From: Petaurus breviceps papuanus
Lineage: Eukaryota > Chordata > Mammalia > Diprotodontia > Petauridae
Direction: 5' to 3'
NCBI GenBank assembly: GCA_028583685.1
Contig: JAMXIF010000058.1
Location: forward strand, 17,550,457-17,614,456
DNA: 64,000 bases
A program made the translations under genes and the position numbers. This document shows positions 42,190-53,204 of this stretch, piece by piece (the first letter of the stretch is position 1; every line of letters begins with the position of its first letter). A model generated the notes under the pieces. The model was given only the letters and a program-made list of their open reading frames with translations. It was not told the DNA's origin and did no database searches.

Positions 42190-43458
42190 TCTCTATGCCT
42201 GTCCTGCTGGTCTTCTCTACCTTGACCTTGATGTCACACCCAACATCATAGCATGTCTCAAACTGAGCTTATTGTTTTCTCTTTCTTCTGACTCTACCAT
42301 TTCCATTTGTGGAGCCATCATTCATTCCATGTCCCATGCTGAAAACCTTGGGGTTATCTTCAGCTCCTCCCCCTTGCTCCCCTCTTATATCCAATCCATT
42401 ATGAAATCCTGTTGATTATATCACCACAACATCTCTGGCATCTGTTCCTGCCTCCTTATCCCCATTACCACCACCATAATACAGATGTTCACTACCACTG
42501 GCCTGGCCTATTATAAGAGCTTTCTATCCGGTCTTCCCCCCTCACTATTCCACCCACCCTTTCCACATATCCCTCACACTGCAATCAGAATCATATTACC
42601 TATGCATAGATCTGGTCATGTCACTCACCAATCTCTAGTGATTCCCTACTGTCTGCTGGATAAAGGCCAAATTATTTTGTCTGATTTTTAAGCTCCCCAC
42701 AATCCCCACAATTATGGTTCTACCTAATCAGCTTTATCTCATATTCCCTTCCATGAACTATCTCCTGGTCAACAGGGACAGTCTTTCCCAAATACATCTG
42801 TGCTGTCCTACTTCAGCACCTTTGATCATGCTGGTCCTACGCCTATGATATTTTTCCCTTTCTTCTTTAACTATTTAATTCCTACCTGTCCTTTAAAAAA
42901 CTAGGTGATACAGTGGATAGAGTGCCATGTCTTGAGTCAAGAAGTCTTGAGTTACAATCTAGCCTTATATACTTCCTAGCTGTGTGACCCTGGACAAGTC
43001 ACTTGGCTGTGCATTGCCTCAATTTCCTCATCTGTAAAATGAGAATGACAATAGCACCTCAAAACAATACTATAAGGATCAAGTAAGATAAAAATTGTAA
43101 AGCACTTAACACAGTGCCTGGCATATAGTAAGTGCTACATAAATGTAAGCTATCATCATTATCACCCAACTCAAATGCCATTTCATCCCAGGAATTTTTT
43201 CCTTTTCTGGTCAATAACAACTCTTTCCCTTAGACCTCACATGAAACTTTGTTTTGAAACTCTCTAATGAAATTGCTAGGGAATATTGTGTATGTAGCCA
43301 GTGTTGGTATCTTTACCCCCTACTAGGCTGTAAGCTCCAGAAGGGTATTGACAGCATATGATCTAAATTTTATATATCCCCTGAAGCCTAGCACGATTCT
43401 ATGCACACAGTCATTGATCTATAAGTATTCGATGAACGAATGAATGAATGAATAGATA
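42190..43458 (+). mobile_element. L2 LINE, ORF2 C-terminal region and 3' end, split by a SINE
   Basis: 42190-42898: 'caaactgagcttattgtttt', 'accttggggttatcttcagc', 'gatctggtcatgtcactcac', 'tccctactgtctgctggata'. 43164-43458: 'cccaactcaaatgccatttc', 'taagctccagaagggtattg', then a GAAT-repeat tail ('aatgaatgaatgaatag'). The order follows L2 ORF2 after the RT domain through the 3' UTR. Stops are frequent. Confidence 0.9.
42899..43163 (+). mobile_element. CORE-SINE with L2-like tail, inside L2
   Basis: 'ctaggtgatacagtggatag', 'tgtgtgaccctggacaagtc', 'tttcctcatctgtaaaatga', 'cagtgcctggcatatagtaa' run from head to tail. It divides the L2 copy. Confidence 0.88.
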
Positions 43459-43930
43459 ATTTTTTTAAGCAAGAGTATAAAAAGGATATTTGGGACGAGG
43501 TCTGGAAAATTATTTTCAAAATGAAATGTCTTTTACAACAGCAGATGAACAGCCAACATATCTCTCAAGAAAGAATGCCGAAAGTCATTCCACACCTGAA
43601 ATTATGAATTCCTCTGTTCCTGACACTCACAAACTTCTCCTCAGCAACTAATTGTCATGTCACAAACGGATAAGAAATAAGACTTGAGGCAGAAACAGCA
43701 GGAGTGGATGAACTGTGAAATCACTGAGATCCAGTTTCCATGCAAAATAGCCTAAGTTGCAAAAATAAAATGAAGAAAATATATTAAATGAAAACTAAAC
43801 ATCCAGGAATAATTTTTTTCAGATCCAGTTTTTTTTAAACATAGATACTGATTTTTAAAAAGCATTTAAGTAGTGACAATTACAACAGCAGCTGAGGATA
43901 GCTTAAACTAGAATAATAAAATCCTAATGC
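43459..43930. other. No recognised gene or repeat
   Basis: AT-rich with short A and T runs. No feature supported. Confidence 0.4.
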
Positions 43931-44170
43931 TGAAAGGGACTTTGAGAGGTCACCTTGCCCAGTCTCTAGTTCTCAGACAGAACTGATCAGTAACCATGCT
44001 ATTTTGGAAGGACCTCCAGGGAGGGTGATTCTATAACCTCTCTCAATCACCTATCTCCCATTTCACAGTCCCCACCATCAGCAAGCCCCTTTGTACATCA
44101 GTCTCGTATCCCTCCAGGTGAATTTTAAGTCCATCTCTTTTTATTCAGTTCTCAGTGGACCAAAACCCCC
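43931..44170 (-). mobile_element. CR1/L3-type LINE, 3' end
   Basis: 'gaaagggactttgagaggtc', 'gattctataacctctctcaa', 'gtgaattttaagtccatctc' follow the antisense order of CR1/L3 termini. More diverged than the copy at 37815. Confidence 0.6.
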
Positions 44171-44547
44171 AGTTGTTCTTCTATGAATGTTGTATTTCCA
44201 ATAGATGGTAATTTGTCTATCTGTGATAAGCAGAATTCCTTATTGTTCCTCTGTCAATGGCTGTTGGCCCTGCATTGATGACTCTGGGGAGAAGGCATTG
44301 ATTAAGGAGCAGAGAAGGGAAGGATATTTTTTCTTCTTCAGTCAAATGAGAATAAGGAAGGACTAAAAACTAAAGTTTTTCCCCCTTTAATGGAAGCAGT
44401 ACTAGTGAACTTCAGAACAGCTTTGGGGGCAGGGAAGGAAAAGGGAAAAGAAGTTCAGGGGCTCATGAAATCCAGTCTGGGAACCACTGACAAACACTGA
44501 AGTACACACACTGATACACACCTTTACTTTTAATGTTTTTAAAATTT
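44171..44547. other. No recognised gene or repeat
   Basis: Mixed sequence between a CR1 fragment and a SINE. Confidence 0.4.
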
Positions 44548-44704
44548 TTTTTTTTATTTTTGGAGGGGGAGGGCAGGGCAATTGGTGTTAAGTGACTTGC
44601 CCAAGGTCACATGACTAATAAGTGTTAAGTGTCTGAGGCTGGATTTGAACTCAGGTCCTCCTGACTCCAGGGCTGATGCTCTATTCACTGTGCCACCTAG
44701 CCAC
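44548..44704 (-). mobile_element. Short poly(A) SINE
   Basis: T-run, then 'attggtgttaagtgacttgc', 'aactcaggtcctcctgactc' and 'ctgtgccacctagc' in antisense order. Confidence 0.93.
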
Positions 44705-44756
44705 TCCTACCTTTACTCTTTAAATTAAATAATATTTAATAATTATATTATTAATA

Positions 44757-45090
44757 ATAAATTACTAATAATAAATAAAATTTTTCCAATCACATGCACA
44801 ATTTTAACATTTTTTTTTAAATTTTGAGTTCCAAAATATCTCCTTCCCTCTCTCCCTCCCCTTCCCTGAGATGGTAAGCTATTTGATATAGGTTATACAT
44901 GTGCAATCATGCAAAACAAATTTTCATATTAGTCATGTTGTGAAAGAAAACACAGACCAAAAAAAATACAGAAAGTGAAAAATAGTATGCTTCAATATGC
45001 ATTCAGACTCCATCAATTCTTTCTCAGAAGGTAGATAGCCTTTTTCATCATGAATTCTTCACAATTGTCTTAGATCATGATACTCACCTT
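44757..45090 (-). mobile_element. L1 LINE, 3' end
   Basis: 'aattttgagttccaaaatat', a C/T-rich tract, 'gatataggttatacatgtgc', 'catattagtcatgttgtgaa', 'gcattcagactccatcaatt' follow the antisense of the marsupial L1 3' UTR and ORF2 end. Confidence 0.88.
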
Positions 45091-45174
45091 TATAAAGATT
45101 TCTTTTCATACCTCACCTATACAGAAATTTGAGGATGCCACTCCTCTTCCCACTTGCCACTGTCACTTTTTGTT

Positions 45175-45530
45175 TTCACTCTAATTATCATTTCATTTAT
45201 CCATACATTATTTCCATGCCTGGGATCCCCTCCATCCTTATCTCCACATCCTGGCTCCACTGACTTCCTTCAATCCTATCTAAAATCCCACCACCTTCCA
45301 AAGTCTTTCCCAATTAATGCACATGCCTTCCCTCTCAGTTTATCTCCAATATATCCCTTGTATATCTTTCTTATATATTTTATTATATATCATGCAAAAT
45401 TTATATATTATATGTAATTATATATCATATAAAAATAAAAATTATATATACAATTTTTAATTGTTGTCTCCCTCAATAGATTCTGAGTTCCTTGAGAGCA
45501 AAGATTGTCTTTGTGCTAGGTGCAAGAGAT
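45175..45530 (+). mobile_element. L2 LINE, 3' end, with AT-rich expansion
   Basis: 'ctccactgacttccttcaat', 'atctaaaatcccaccacctt', then a TATA-type low-complexity tract (45370-45455), then 'ctgagttccttgagagcaaa'. The 87-codon frame at 45154-45417 is part of this L2. Confidence 0.8.
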
Positions 45531-45619
45531 AGAAAGATTAAAAGAAAACCCTATGAAGTCCCAAATTACAATCTAGTAATATGCAATCAAAAATTGCCCT
45601 TAATAATCACCTATGGAAT

Positions 45620-45755
45620 GCCTTCATTTTTCCAGTAAGGAAGCTGAGGATCAGAAAATTGATCTGGTCAAGGTCAGAAATGGCAGAAACAGGACTAGAA
45701 CCTGGGCCTCTTGATTCACATTCCATGTCCTTCCTACTCCACTACATTATGTCAT
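45620..45755 (-). mobile_element. MIR SINE
   Basis: 'aaggaagctgaggatcagaa', 'caaggtcagaaatggcagaa', 'tagaacctgggcctcttgat' in antisense order. Confidence 0.75.
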
Positions 45756-45935
45756 AGGTATGTAAATTCTTCTACATAGGAAGACCCAAATATACACATG
45801 TAGAACATAGATGTGTTGATGCACAAACACATGCTCAGATGGTTATATTCAAAATAGTGGGTGAATAAATAGGAGAGAGAAAGAGAGGAGAGGGCGGGGA
45901 GGGAGAGAGAATGGAGAGAAAGGGGAGTGTAATGG

Positions 45936-46025
45936 GAATGTAAATTTTGAAGATCTTCCCTGCACCTAGGCTAAAGTGCACCTGGAGCCTGGGGTGGGAG
46001 GCTTGTTTTTCAGTAGATATTTTTC
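45936..46025 (+). mobile_element. Candidate LTR fragment running into the GA repeat
   Basis: 'ttttgaagatcttccctgc' matches 'atttgaagatcttccctgc' in the candidate LTR at 63228, and 'gcctggggtgggaggcttg' parallels 'gcctgtggtgggaggag' there. It passes into the GA repeat at the assembly gap. Treat as a fossil fragment of the same family. Confidence 0.45.
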
Positions 46026-46029
46026 ATTA

Positions 46030-46500
46030 GAGAGAGAGAGAGANNNNNNNNNNNNNNNNNNNNNNNNNNNNNNNNNNNNNNNNNNNNNNNNNNNNNNNNN
46101 NNNNNNNNNNNNNNNNNNNNNNNNNNNNNNNNNNNNNNNNNNNNNNNNNNNNNNNNNNNNNNNNNNNNNNNNNNNNNNNNNNNNNNNNNNNNNNNNNNNN
46201 NNNNNNNNNNNNNNNNNNNNNNNNNNNNNNNNNNNNNNNNNNNNNNNNNNNNNNNNNNNNNNNNNNNNNNNNNNNNNNNNNNNNNNNNNNNNNNNNNNNN
46301 NNNNNNNNNNNNNNNNNNNNNNNNNNNNNNNNNNNNNNNNNNNNNNNNNNNNNNNNNNNNNNNNNNNNNNNNNNNNNNNNNNNNNNNNNNNNNNNNNNNN
46401 NNNNNNNNNNNNNNNNNNNNNNNNNNNNNNNNNNNNNNNNNNNAGAGACAGAGACAGACAGAGACAGAGACAGAGAGACAGACAGAGACAGAGAGACAGG
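46030..46500. repeat. (GA)n/(GACAGA)n repeat containing a 400-base assembly gap
   Basis: (GA)n before and (GACAGA)n-like sequence after a run of N from 46044 to 46443, exactly 400 bases. Frames of 180-205 codons across it are artefacts of the N run. The real length is unknown. Confidence 0.97.
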
Positions 46501-46729
46501 AAAGGTGAGAGAGAATAAGTGAACAGATAAATAGGCAAAGGAGGTAGGTAGAAGAAGGCATTAGGTAAGGAGATAAAAAATGTGTGCAGGTGGATAGGAA
46601 AGAGGGAAAAGTCATAAAATTAACCAAAGGATGTTAGTATTTCCTATAATAATTTTCTGAGGAGTCTAGATGTGTGATTTCACCATGAATGCCTAGTGTG
46701 GAAACTTCTTCCACTGATGCAGGCTGGCC

Positions 46730-46885
46730 ACTCATCTGTAATTTATGTTCTTTAATAGTTTAGTAAGACACTAAGAGTTTGGAGTTGCTCATGGTCACAC
46801 TACTAGTATGTGAATTAGGCAGAATTTGAACTCAGCTCTTTCTGATTCTAAGGGTGGCCCTCTCTCCACTATGCCATGCTGCTTC
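46730..46885 (-). mobile_element. MIR-like SINE
   Basis: 'ctgatgcaggctggccactc', 'gctcatggtcacactactag', 'ttgaactcagctctttctga' and 'actatgccatgctgcttctc'. The first words recur at 59085, so both copies share a tail variant. Confidence 0.7.
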
Positions 46886-47160
46886 TCGCATAACTATGTT
46901 TTAGGAAAAAATTTTCTTCCCCCTCTGCTATTTTTTTCCTGAGATGCTTTTCCCCCTCCTTTCATCATGCATGCCACATACCAATCCTTAAATTATTTTC
47001 TTTGCTTTCCATGAGCCTTTTCCTAATCCTTGTATCTCCCTTTAAATTGTGAGTTAAACCAGATAAGGTACTCAAGTGTAACATGGGGATAAGAATGCCA
47101 GCTTTACTTTTCTCACAAGGATGAATTCATTTAATAGAAGTGAAAGTACTTTCAATATCC
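46886..47160. other. No recognised gene or repeat
   Basis: C/T-rich then AT-rich, no feature supported. Confidence 0.35.
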
Positions 47161-47262
47161 ATAGGATCATAGATTCAGACCTGGGAGGGACTAGTTTAAT
47201 CACCTCCTTTTACAGATAAGGAAAATGAGGAAAGTAAAAGTTGAGTGACTTGTAGAGGTTGT
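47161..47262 (-). mobile_element. THER-like SINE fragment
   Basis: 'aggatcatagattcagacct', 'ccttttacagataaggaaaa', 'gttgagtgacttgtagag'. Confidence 0.65.
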
Positions 47263-47463
47263 AATGTGCTATGCAAATATAGTATGGGATTGTTGGTCAT
47301 GTTATTTTTGCCATTATTATTACTCTAGAATGTTCCTATCAGTACTATTTAGAGGAGAAAGGTGAGAGAGTTGGTGACCCATTAAGTTTGCTGGTTGGGT
47401 CAGTATCCCGATCAAAACTGTAATACAGACTGGTAAAGTATTTAAACTCTCTATCACTGACCT

Positions 47464-48332
47464 CAAGGCAGCTAGATAGCACAATGTATAGAGTGCTTGG
47501 CTGGGAGTCAGGTAGACTTATATTCCTGAGTTCAAATCTGACCTCTGACATTTACTAGCTGTGTGAACCTGGGTAAGTCACTTAACCCTGTTTGCTCCAG
47601 TTCCTTATTGTAAAATGAGCTAGAGAAGGAAATAGGAAACCACTTATAATGTTAATGGCTTTTAAGATCTTCCCCACCCATTAATAGGTCTCACATAGAG
47701 CCCATTAAGGGAAGCTTGATTAGGAGAGGCTTGCTTATAGGAAGGTTTTCACACTTTTTGTTAATTTCTAATCAGGCACTGAGTCACAAGGGTTATGATG
47801 CCCTCTGGCTCTAAAAAGGGTATACATACTCTGAGGTTAGCATTTTGCTTTGAGGCTCACTCATTGGAAGATTGTTCTTGTGATTTGGCCAGATGAGACT
47901 CTGGGTAGCTGTTAAGGAGTCCCCTGGCTTTGAAAAACCCAGATGTTGGTGCTTATCTCTCTCTGGCAACTATGTATGTATTACCTTGGTCAAACAGTTG
48001 TATCTATTTGTTGATCTGTGCTAATTTCTCAGACAGTTAGAAGCCCTGTTGGCCTTTATTTCTCTGCTTGTATTTTCTCTGTTTTCTTTGTTTGGATTTT
48101 CTCTGAAGTTCAAGGTGCTGATTTTTCTGCTGAACTAATGAATGTAACTTAAAAAGATTGTTGACCCCTTAAACACCTATCTTTCCTAATAAAGCAGGTC
48201 TATGAACCTATGCTAGCAGACATCCTGGGTATACCAGTGTGGTTACTGCTATGCCACTCCAGTATCTTTGCCAAGAAAATCCCAAATGGGGTCATGAAGA
48301 ATGGGACATGACTGAAATGAAGGCAACAAACC
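47464..48332 (+). mobile_element. Marsupial CORE-SINE, long form, split by an LTR-like element
   Basis: 5' part 47464-47644: 'aggcagctagatagcacaat', 'tgtgtgaacctgggtaagtc', ending 'ggaaaccact'. 3' part 48254-48332: 'ccactccagtatctttgcca', 'aaatggggtcatgaagaatg'. Put side by side, the two parts match the order of intact copies such as 40714-40955. Confidence 0.92.
47645..48253 (+). mobile_element. LTR-like element (probable solo LTR), 609 bp, 5-bp target duplication
   Basis: It interrupts a SINE precisely and is flanked by ccact on both sides (47640-47644 and 48254-48258). A TATA-like word near 47815 ('ctctaaaaagggtatacata') and an AATAAA signal near 48186 lie in the order expected for U3, R and U5, with a short U5. 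No internal retroviral region is present. A 5-bp duplication fits ERVL-like or related classes, but the family is inferred. Age: younger than the SINE. Confidence 0.6.
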
Positions 48333-48654
48333 CACTGACTACACTGTAGCTCACAGTTTCATCATAGCCCCTATTAGTGGTTCAAGACATAGAGAGACAG
48401 AGGAACCAGGTTGCAAAGTTGAAGAAGTAAGCATCTTTTGGTGGTAGAAGTTTCATAGACCAGTATAAATTCCCTGTGGCCCACTACTGATCCATGAAAC
48501 TACAGGAGAGAAGCACTTTTAGCTTACCACATTAATGGCATCAAAGATGTGGGGTCTGATTCTTCCATTCAGGATAATTAATTCCCTTTGCTTTGTACAT
48601 TGACGTCAGACGATAGCAGTAACCCCAGTAAGCCATTCCATAAATGTATGTATT
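48333..48654. other. No recognised gene or repeat
   Basis: About 320 bases with no supported feature. Confidence 0.4.
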
Positions 48655-49020
48655 TTGTTATCCCATTTCCAACCTCCATGATTTTGTAGAGGCTGTCTGT
48701 GTCTGTAATGCAATCTCTTCTCACCTTTGCCTCTTCCAGTCCCATACTTCCGTCAAGGTTTAGTTCAACTGCCATCTTGGACTCCAGGCTCTTCCTAATT
48801 CTGCTCCCTGCTCCCCCACTACCTGGTGCTCTTTCTCCCCCTCTCAGTTAATCTGCATCTATTTTTAATGCACTTATCTGTGTATATGCCTCTCTCCTCA
48901 GTAGAATGTAAGCCCCTTGGGGCAGAGACTATTTCATTTATGTCTTTGTAGCCCCTGTGACTTACATAATGCCAGGTACATAGTAGGTTTTTAATAAATC
49001 TCTGCTGAATGAATAAATGG
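48655..49020 (+). mobile_element. L2 LINE, 3' end
   Basis: 'caaggtttagttcaactgcc', 'agaatgtaagccccttgggg', 'gccaggtacatagtaggttt' and 'ctgctgaatgaataaatgg', a well-preserved L2 terminus. Confidence 0.93.
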
Positions 49021-49233
49021 GCACTTAAAAGTATGGAATACTCTGCAAAAACCACTGACTAAGCCTGTGTTCCAATTGTGGCTTTTCTATATCTTATCTC
49101 CCAAAGAGTCAAGGCACAGGATAATGAATGTAGGTACTGAGACCTTTAACTGTGTGAGAATCTTTACTATCTACTTCGTTCAGTTGAATGAAGTGCCTGG
49201 TACATGATGATGCCCTTAAGGGTAATAGGGAAG

Positions 49234-49398
49234 GGGCAGCTAGGTGGCTCAGTGAATACAGCACCGGCCTTGGAGTCAGGAGGACCTGAGTTCAAATCCA
49301 GCCTCAGACACTTAACACAAAAATTAGCCATGTGACCTTGGGCAAGTCACTTAACCCCAATTGCCCTCCAAAAAGAAAAAAAATAAAGGAAAAAAAGA
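49234..49398 (+). mobile_element. Short poly(A) SINE with target-site duplication
   Basis: 'gggcagctaggtggctcagt', 'gacctgagttcaaatccagc', 'taaccccaattgccctcc' and an A-rich tail. Flanks gtaatagggaag (49222-49233) and gtaattaggaag (49399-49410) differ at one base. Confidence 0.95.
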
Positions 49399-49439
49399 GT
49401 AATTAGGAAGTTTGCAAGAAAGCTAGGTTTGCAGGGTAA

Positions 49440-49672
49440 GTCAGCCAAAAAAAATTTAAAACCTACTCTGTGCCAGGTACTGTTCTAAGTGCTGTGGACA
49501 CAAAAAGAGGCAAAAGACAGTCCCTTTCCTCAAGAAGCTCACAATCTAATGGAGGAGAAAACAAGCAAAGAAATATGTACAGGAAAAACAGGAAATAATT
49601 AAAAGAGGGAAAGCACAAGAATTAAAAGGCATTGTCAAAATAGCAAGTTCTGTTTTGGACATGTCAAGTTTG
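49440..49672 (-). mobile_element. L2 LINE, 3' end, internally deleted
   Basis: 'cctactctgtgccaggtact', 'caaaagacagtccctttcct', 'gctcacaatctaatggagga' and then a jump near 49635 to 'agttctgttttggacatgtc', which lies several hundred bases further upstream in L2. Confidence 0.88.
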
Positions 49673-49717
49673 TTAACTTTGCAATAATTGCAACAATTCT
49701 TTCCAGAGGAGTATATT

Positions 49718-49915
49718 GCAGTTGTGTGGTTGTGGTTTGTCCCTTGTTCTGGAAGAGGACCAAGACACAAGGAAGGTGATGCCATGACATGCTAGTGAAT
49801 TGTATTTAAGCAAGGCAGGTCTGTGCAAAATCACCAGCTTTACTTTCTTCTCCAGAGCCATCTGGGTCTAGTGGACAGATATAGGTCAGGACGACTGGAG
49901 ACGGCCCAGCCAGAG
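49718..49915 (-). mobile_element. RTE-tailed SINE-like repeat
   Basis: 'cttgttctggaagaggacca' is the mirror of the 'ggtcaccttcaagaac' tail seen at 17370. Then 'gatgccatgacatgctagtg', 'ccagagccatctgggtctag' and 'gtcaggacgactggagacgg'. I recall this as an abundant marsupial repeat but cannot give its name with certainty. Confidence 0.55.
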
Positions 49916-50339
49916 GAGCATAAGAATTAGCTTGACATATCATGTTGCTTCCTTATCCCAATGCTCTTATACCTTTTTTGAAAATTTTTAAATTCAATAG
50001 GTTATGATGCTAGTCAGCTTATTATTTGTCATAGTTACTTGGCATGGGTGTCACTGTGATGCCTCGCCATCCACAATTCTGGCAAGCCCTCCTGCAGGTA
50101 ACAGAAAGCACATCATTACATATGTTCTTTATATCACATATATCAATTTCAAATAAGGTATAATTCAAACACTAATGTAACTGTCTTTGGTACAAAAATG
50201 ACCTCCCCAGTAACTAAAAAGCTACTTTTCCAAGAAACATGTCACTTGTTATTCACTCATCATATCTGTCAGTGTATTTTGGTGCATAAACAATAGAACC
50301 CAGACTGAAATAGGAAGCTGAATCTGACTTTCATGAAGG
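49916..50339. other. No recognised gene or repeat
   Basis: AT-rich, about 420 bases, no supported feature. Confidence 0.4.
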
Positions 50340-50402
50340 TGGTTAGCATCATGCCTGACACATAGTAGGTGTTTAACAAATGTTTATTGATCGATTAGTA
50401 GA
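50340..50402 (+). mobile_element. L2 LINE, terminal fragment
   Basis: 'catgcctgacacatagtagg' and 'caaatgtttattgatcgatt'. Confidence 0.85.
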
Positions 50403-50714
50403 TGATCGCCCTCTTTGGGGCACATATGCAAAGGAGATTCCCCATTCCAGGTCCTTACAGACTATAAATTTCTATCCTTAGCATGATCACATCAGGGTCC
50501 TCCCACTCAGACCTGAGAAGCAGGTCATGCCTAGGACTGTGATACCTGATTGAGTCTCTCTATAAATACTTGCATGGCACATCCCAGGAATGCATCTGGG
50601 TATGAACCTTTCCTGTTGGCATCCCATATCTTCTTGGGCTGAGTCTATGAAGTTCCAGCCTAACTTGTACTTTCCTAGTGAAACTCTCTAGAGCAGGCCT
50701 GCCCATTAGGCTTC
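50403..50714. other. No recognised gene or repeat
   Basis: About 310 bases without a named feature. Confidence 0.4.
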
Positions 50715-50730
50715 TTAACCACTTCTTCTT

Positions 50731-50890
50731 CTTTTTCTTTTGCCTTTTTTTCTGGAGGGAAATTGGGGTTAAGTGACTTGCCCAAGGTCACATAGCTAGT
50801 TTTTTGTGTTAGTGTCTGAGTCTGGATTTGAACTCAGGTCCTCCTGACTCCAGGGCCAGTGTTCTATTCACTGTGCCACCTAGCTGCACC
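50731..50890 (-). mobile_element. Short poly(A) SINE with target-site duplication
   Basis: T-rich tail, 'attggggttaagtgacttgc', 'aactcaggtcctcctgactc', 'ctgtgccacctagctgc'. Flanks at 50715-50730 (ttaaccacttcttctt) and 50891-50906 (ttaatcacttattctt) agree at 14 of 16 positions. Confidence 0.93.
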
Positions 50891-50906
50891 TTAATCACTT
50901 ATTCTT

Positions 50907-51763
50907 AAAGGGCCAGTGAGCCCTATTAGCTCTGTCTGAGAACAGCCTTGGGACCTGAGGATGACCTGAGCTTTAGTTGCATCCTCTACATTTTTTGTGG
51001 GCTTCCCAAAATCCTTTGGCAGGTGGTAAGCAGTGTGGACTGAATGTTGTAAGGCCTGCTGTAGAGTTTATCAACTTAGTTTGCCTAGATGATGATGAAT
51101 AGTTAGTAAGATAAAGCTAGAAGTCATTTTCCATGTTCTCTCAAAATTCTTCCATTACCCACATGACAAAAAAGTAGACTTTAGTCTAACTTTACAATGT
51201 GAGTAACCTGAGGCCTGATAACCATTTATTCCTTCCCCATTGCAACTATTTTGATTGACTGGGTACAAGAAACCACCACCCACAATATGAACTGCTTGTC
51301 ATCGTGTGTTTGGCAGAGTAAACCAGAATAGTTTGCTTATAGCCCCTCTCAAGGTATGCCCTATTACAGCTGTCAAAAGCAACCCAGAAACCCGAGAATT
51401 TGGGTCACATCAGTAGCAATCCCAAACAAACACAAAATTCTCATAGTCCCTTCCAAGTCTGTTGACCAGAAGAGTTTGTAGACCTTGTGAAACTATTTTC
51501 TACCTGAAGATGGTCACCTATCTTAGACTGTGCAACCACAAAAAGGATAGTTCCATTGCCTCTTTGATGATGCACTCATAGGTCCTCTGGCACATTCTAG
51601 CACCCATAAGCAGTCTGTTGCTTAAGGAGCCTCCTCTAGAATAAATATTGCCTCTTGACTGGAGAAAGGTCCCTCACTGGCATAAGACCAGCTTCTAAGT
51701 CATCAGCAATTCATGCTGATCATGAAAGAAGAGGATCATGTCATAAAAATGGGAAAAGAGAGA
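50907..51763. other. No recognised gene or repeat
   Basis: About 850 bases, no long frame and no family recognised. Possibly single-copy. Confidence 0.4.
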
Positions 51764-52392
51764 GGATGTACACAAATATATATAGCAACTCTTTTTGTGG
51801 TGGCAAAGAATTGGAAACTGAGGTGTTGCCCATCAGTTGGGGTATGACTAAACTAATTGTGGTGCATGAATGTAATAGAATACTATTGTCCTATTAGAAA
51901 TGATGAGCAGTTGGACTTCAGAAAAACCTGAAAAGACTTATGTGAACTGAAGTTGAGTGAAGTAAGCAGAGCCAGGAGAACACTGTACACAATAACAGCC
52001 ACATTGTGCATTGACTGACTTTGATAGACTTAGCTCTTCTCAGCAATGCAAAGATCTAAGACAGCTCCAAAAGATTCATGATGGAAAATTCTGTCCACAT
52101 CCAGAGAAAGAGCTATGGAGCCTGAATGCAGTTCAAAGCATACTATTTGCTCTCTTTTTTTTTGTTGTTTGTTTCTTCTTTCTCATGGTTACTCCCATTG
52201 GTTCTAATTCTTCTTTACAACATGCCTAATAGGAAAATATGTTTAATATGAAGTGTAGAGTATATGTAATATTGCATACTATTTTGGGGAGATAGGAGGG
52301 GAAGGAGGGAGGTGGAGAAAATTTAAAACTCAAAAGCTTATGGAAGTGAATGTTGAAAACTAGAAAGAAATAAATTAATTAAAAAAAGAAAA
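51764..52392 (+). mobile_element. L1 LINE, 5'-truncated 3' end
   Basis: 'aagaattggaaactgaggtg', 'tgcccatcagttggggtatg', 'atagaatactattgtcctat', 'agcagagccaggagaacact', 'ggagcctgaatgcagttcaa', 'gttgaaaactagaaagaaat' and an A-rich end. The first part corresponds to the L1 ORF2 C-terminus and the rest to the 3' UTR. Similar flanking words 'gtcataaaaatggg' and 'gtcattaaagaaaa' may be a decayed target duplication. Confidence 0.9.
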
Positions 52393-52555
52393 AAGGGGGT
52401 CATTAAAGAAAAGGGACTAGTGATAGTGATGGTAGAAAAAAATCTTCCCTTTGTTTCCAGGGACCTGAATTACAATCTAGACTATGGTCCTGGGGCCAGA
52501 GAATAGCTCCCACACAAAGCTTGCCTCCTTTCTACAAACTTGTTGATATATCAGA

Positions 52556-52614
52556 TTTAAAATTAGTAGTGTGTGTGTATGTGTGTGTGTGTGTGTGTGT
52601 GCGTGTGTGTGTTA
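52556..52614. repeat. (TG)n microsatellite
   Basis: 'gtgtgtgtatgtgtgtgtgt' with single interruptions. Confidence 0.95.
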
Positions 52615-52790
52615 GAACTGGGTTCTTAGACTTAGCTCTGTGACTTAATTCTTGTGTAACTCTGAACAAGTCTGGGATCCAGTTTCCTCAGGGCTATGTG
52701 ACCTTGGATAAGTGACTCCGCCTCTATGGCCTTCAGTTTCCTCATTTGTGAAAATGAGCGTATTGCCTGAATCCATGGTGTTTTGCTCCC
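52615..52790 (+). mobile_element. MIR-like SINE, internally repeated
   Basis: 'tttcctcagggctatgtgac' joins two stretches of the same SINE region, 'taactctgaacaagtctggg' and 'gaccttggataagtgactcc'. Either two fragments or an internal duplication. Confidence 0.65.
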
Positions 52791-53204
52791 TCCCAACTTT
52801 GGGGAGGAAAAAAATCCCATTATTATCACTATCAATAGTGATATCAATGTCAATAGATATCAACTAGTCTTCAATTCACTACCTTGTCCAAAGCCTTCTT
52901 CCATTATTATCCTTCTTTCACCTTGTCCAGTGTTTCCCTTTCATGCATGCCTATATCTCCAGAATACAGTTTTGGGGCCAACTTACCTTAGGACTAAGCC
53001 TATCTGAAAGGTGGTTTTTTGGGCTCTCCAAAATAGGTTTTCTGCACAAGTGATCTGAAACCCCACATCCTACATCTATCTCCTGGATATTCCCATGAGG
53101 TATTACTGAGCTGTCCCAATACACATGCTGATAGATCATCCAGAATCCCCCAGTAAGCCATGGATGACCCAGTTCTGAATCCAGACATTGCCCAAGAGTC
53201 AGAT
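52791..53204. other. No recognised gene or repeat
   Basis: Contains frames of 73-111 codons on both strands (for example 52951-53286 minus), all overlapping and without a recognised motif. Confidence 0.4.

Noticed and set aside
45966-46627. Open frames of 180-205 codons
   Set aside because: They pass through 400 N and GA repeats, so they are artefacts of the gap.
50907-51763. ERV internal region
   Set aside because: No protein motif or paired LTR could be found. Left as unassigned.
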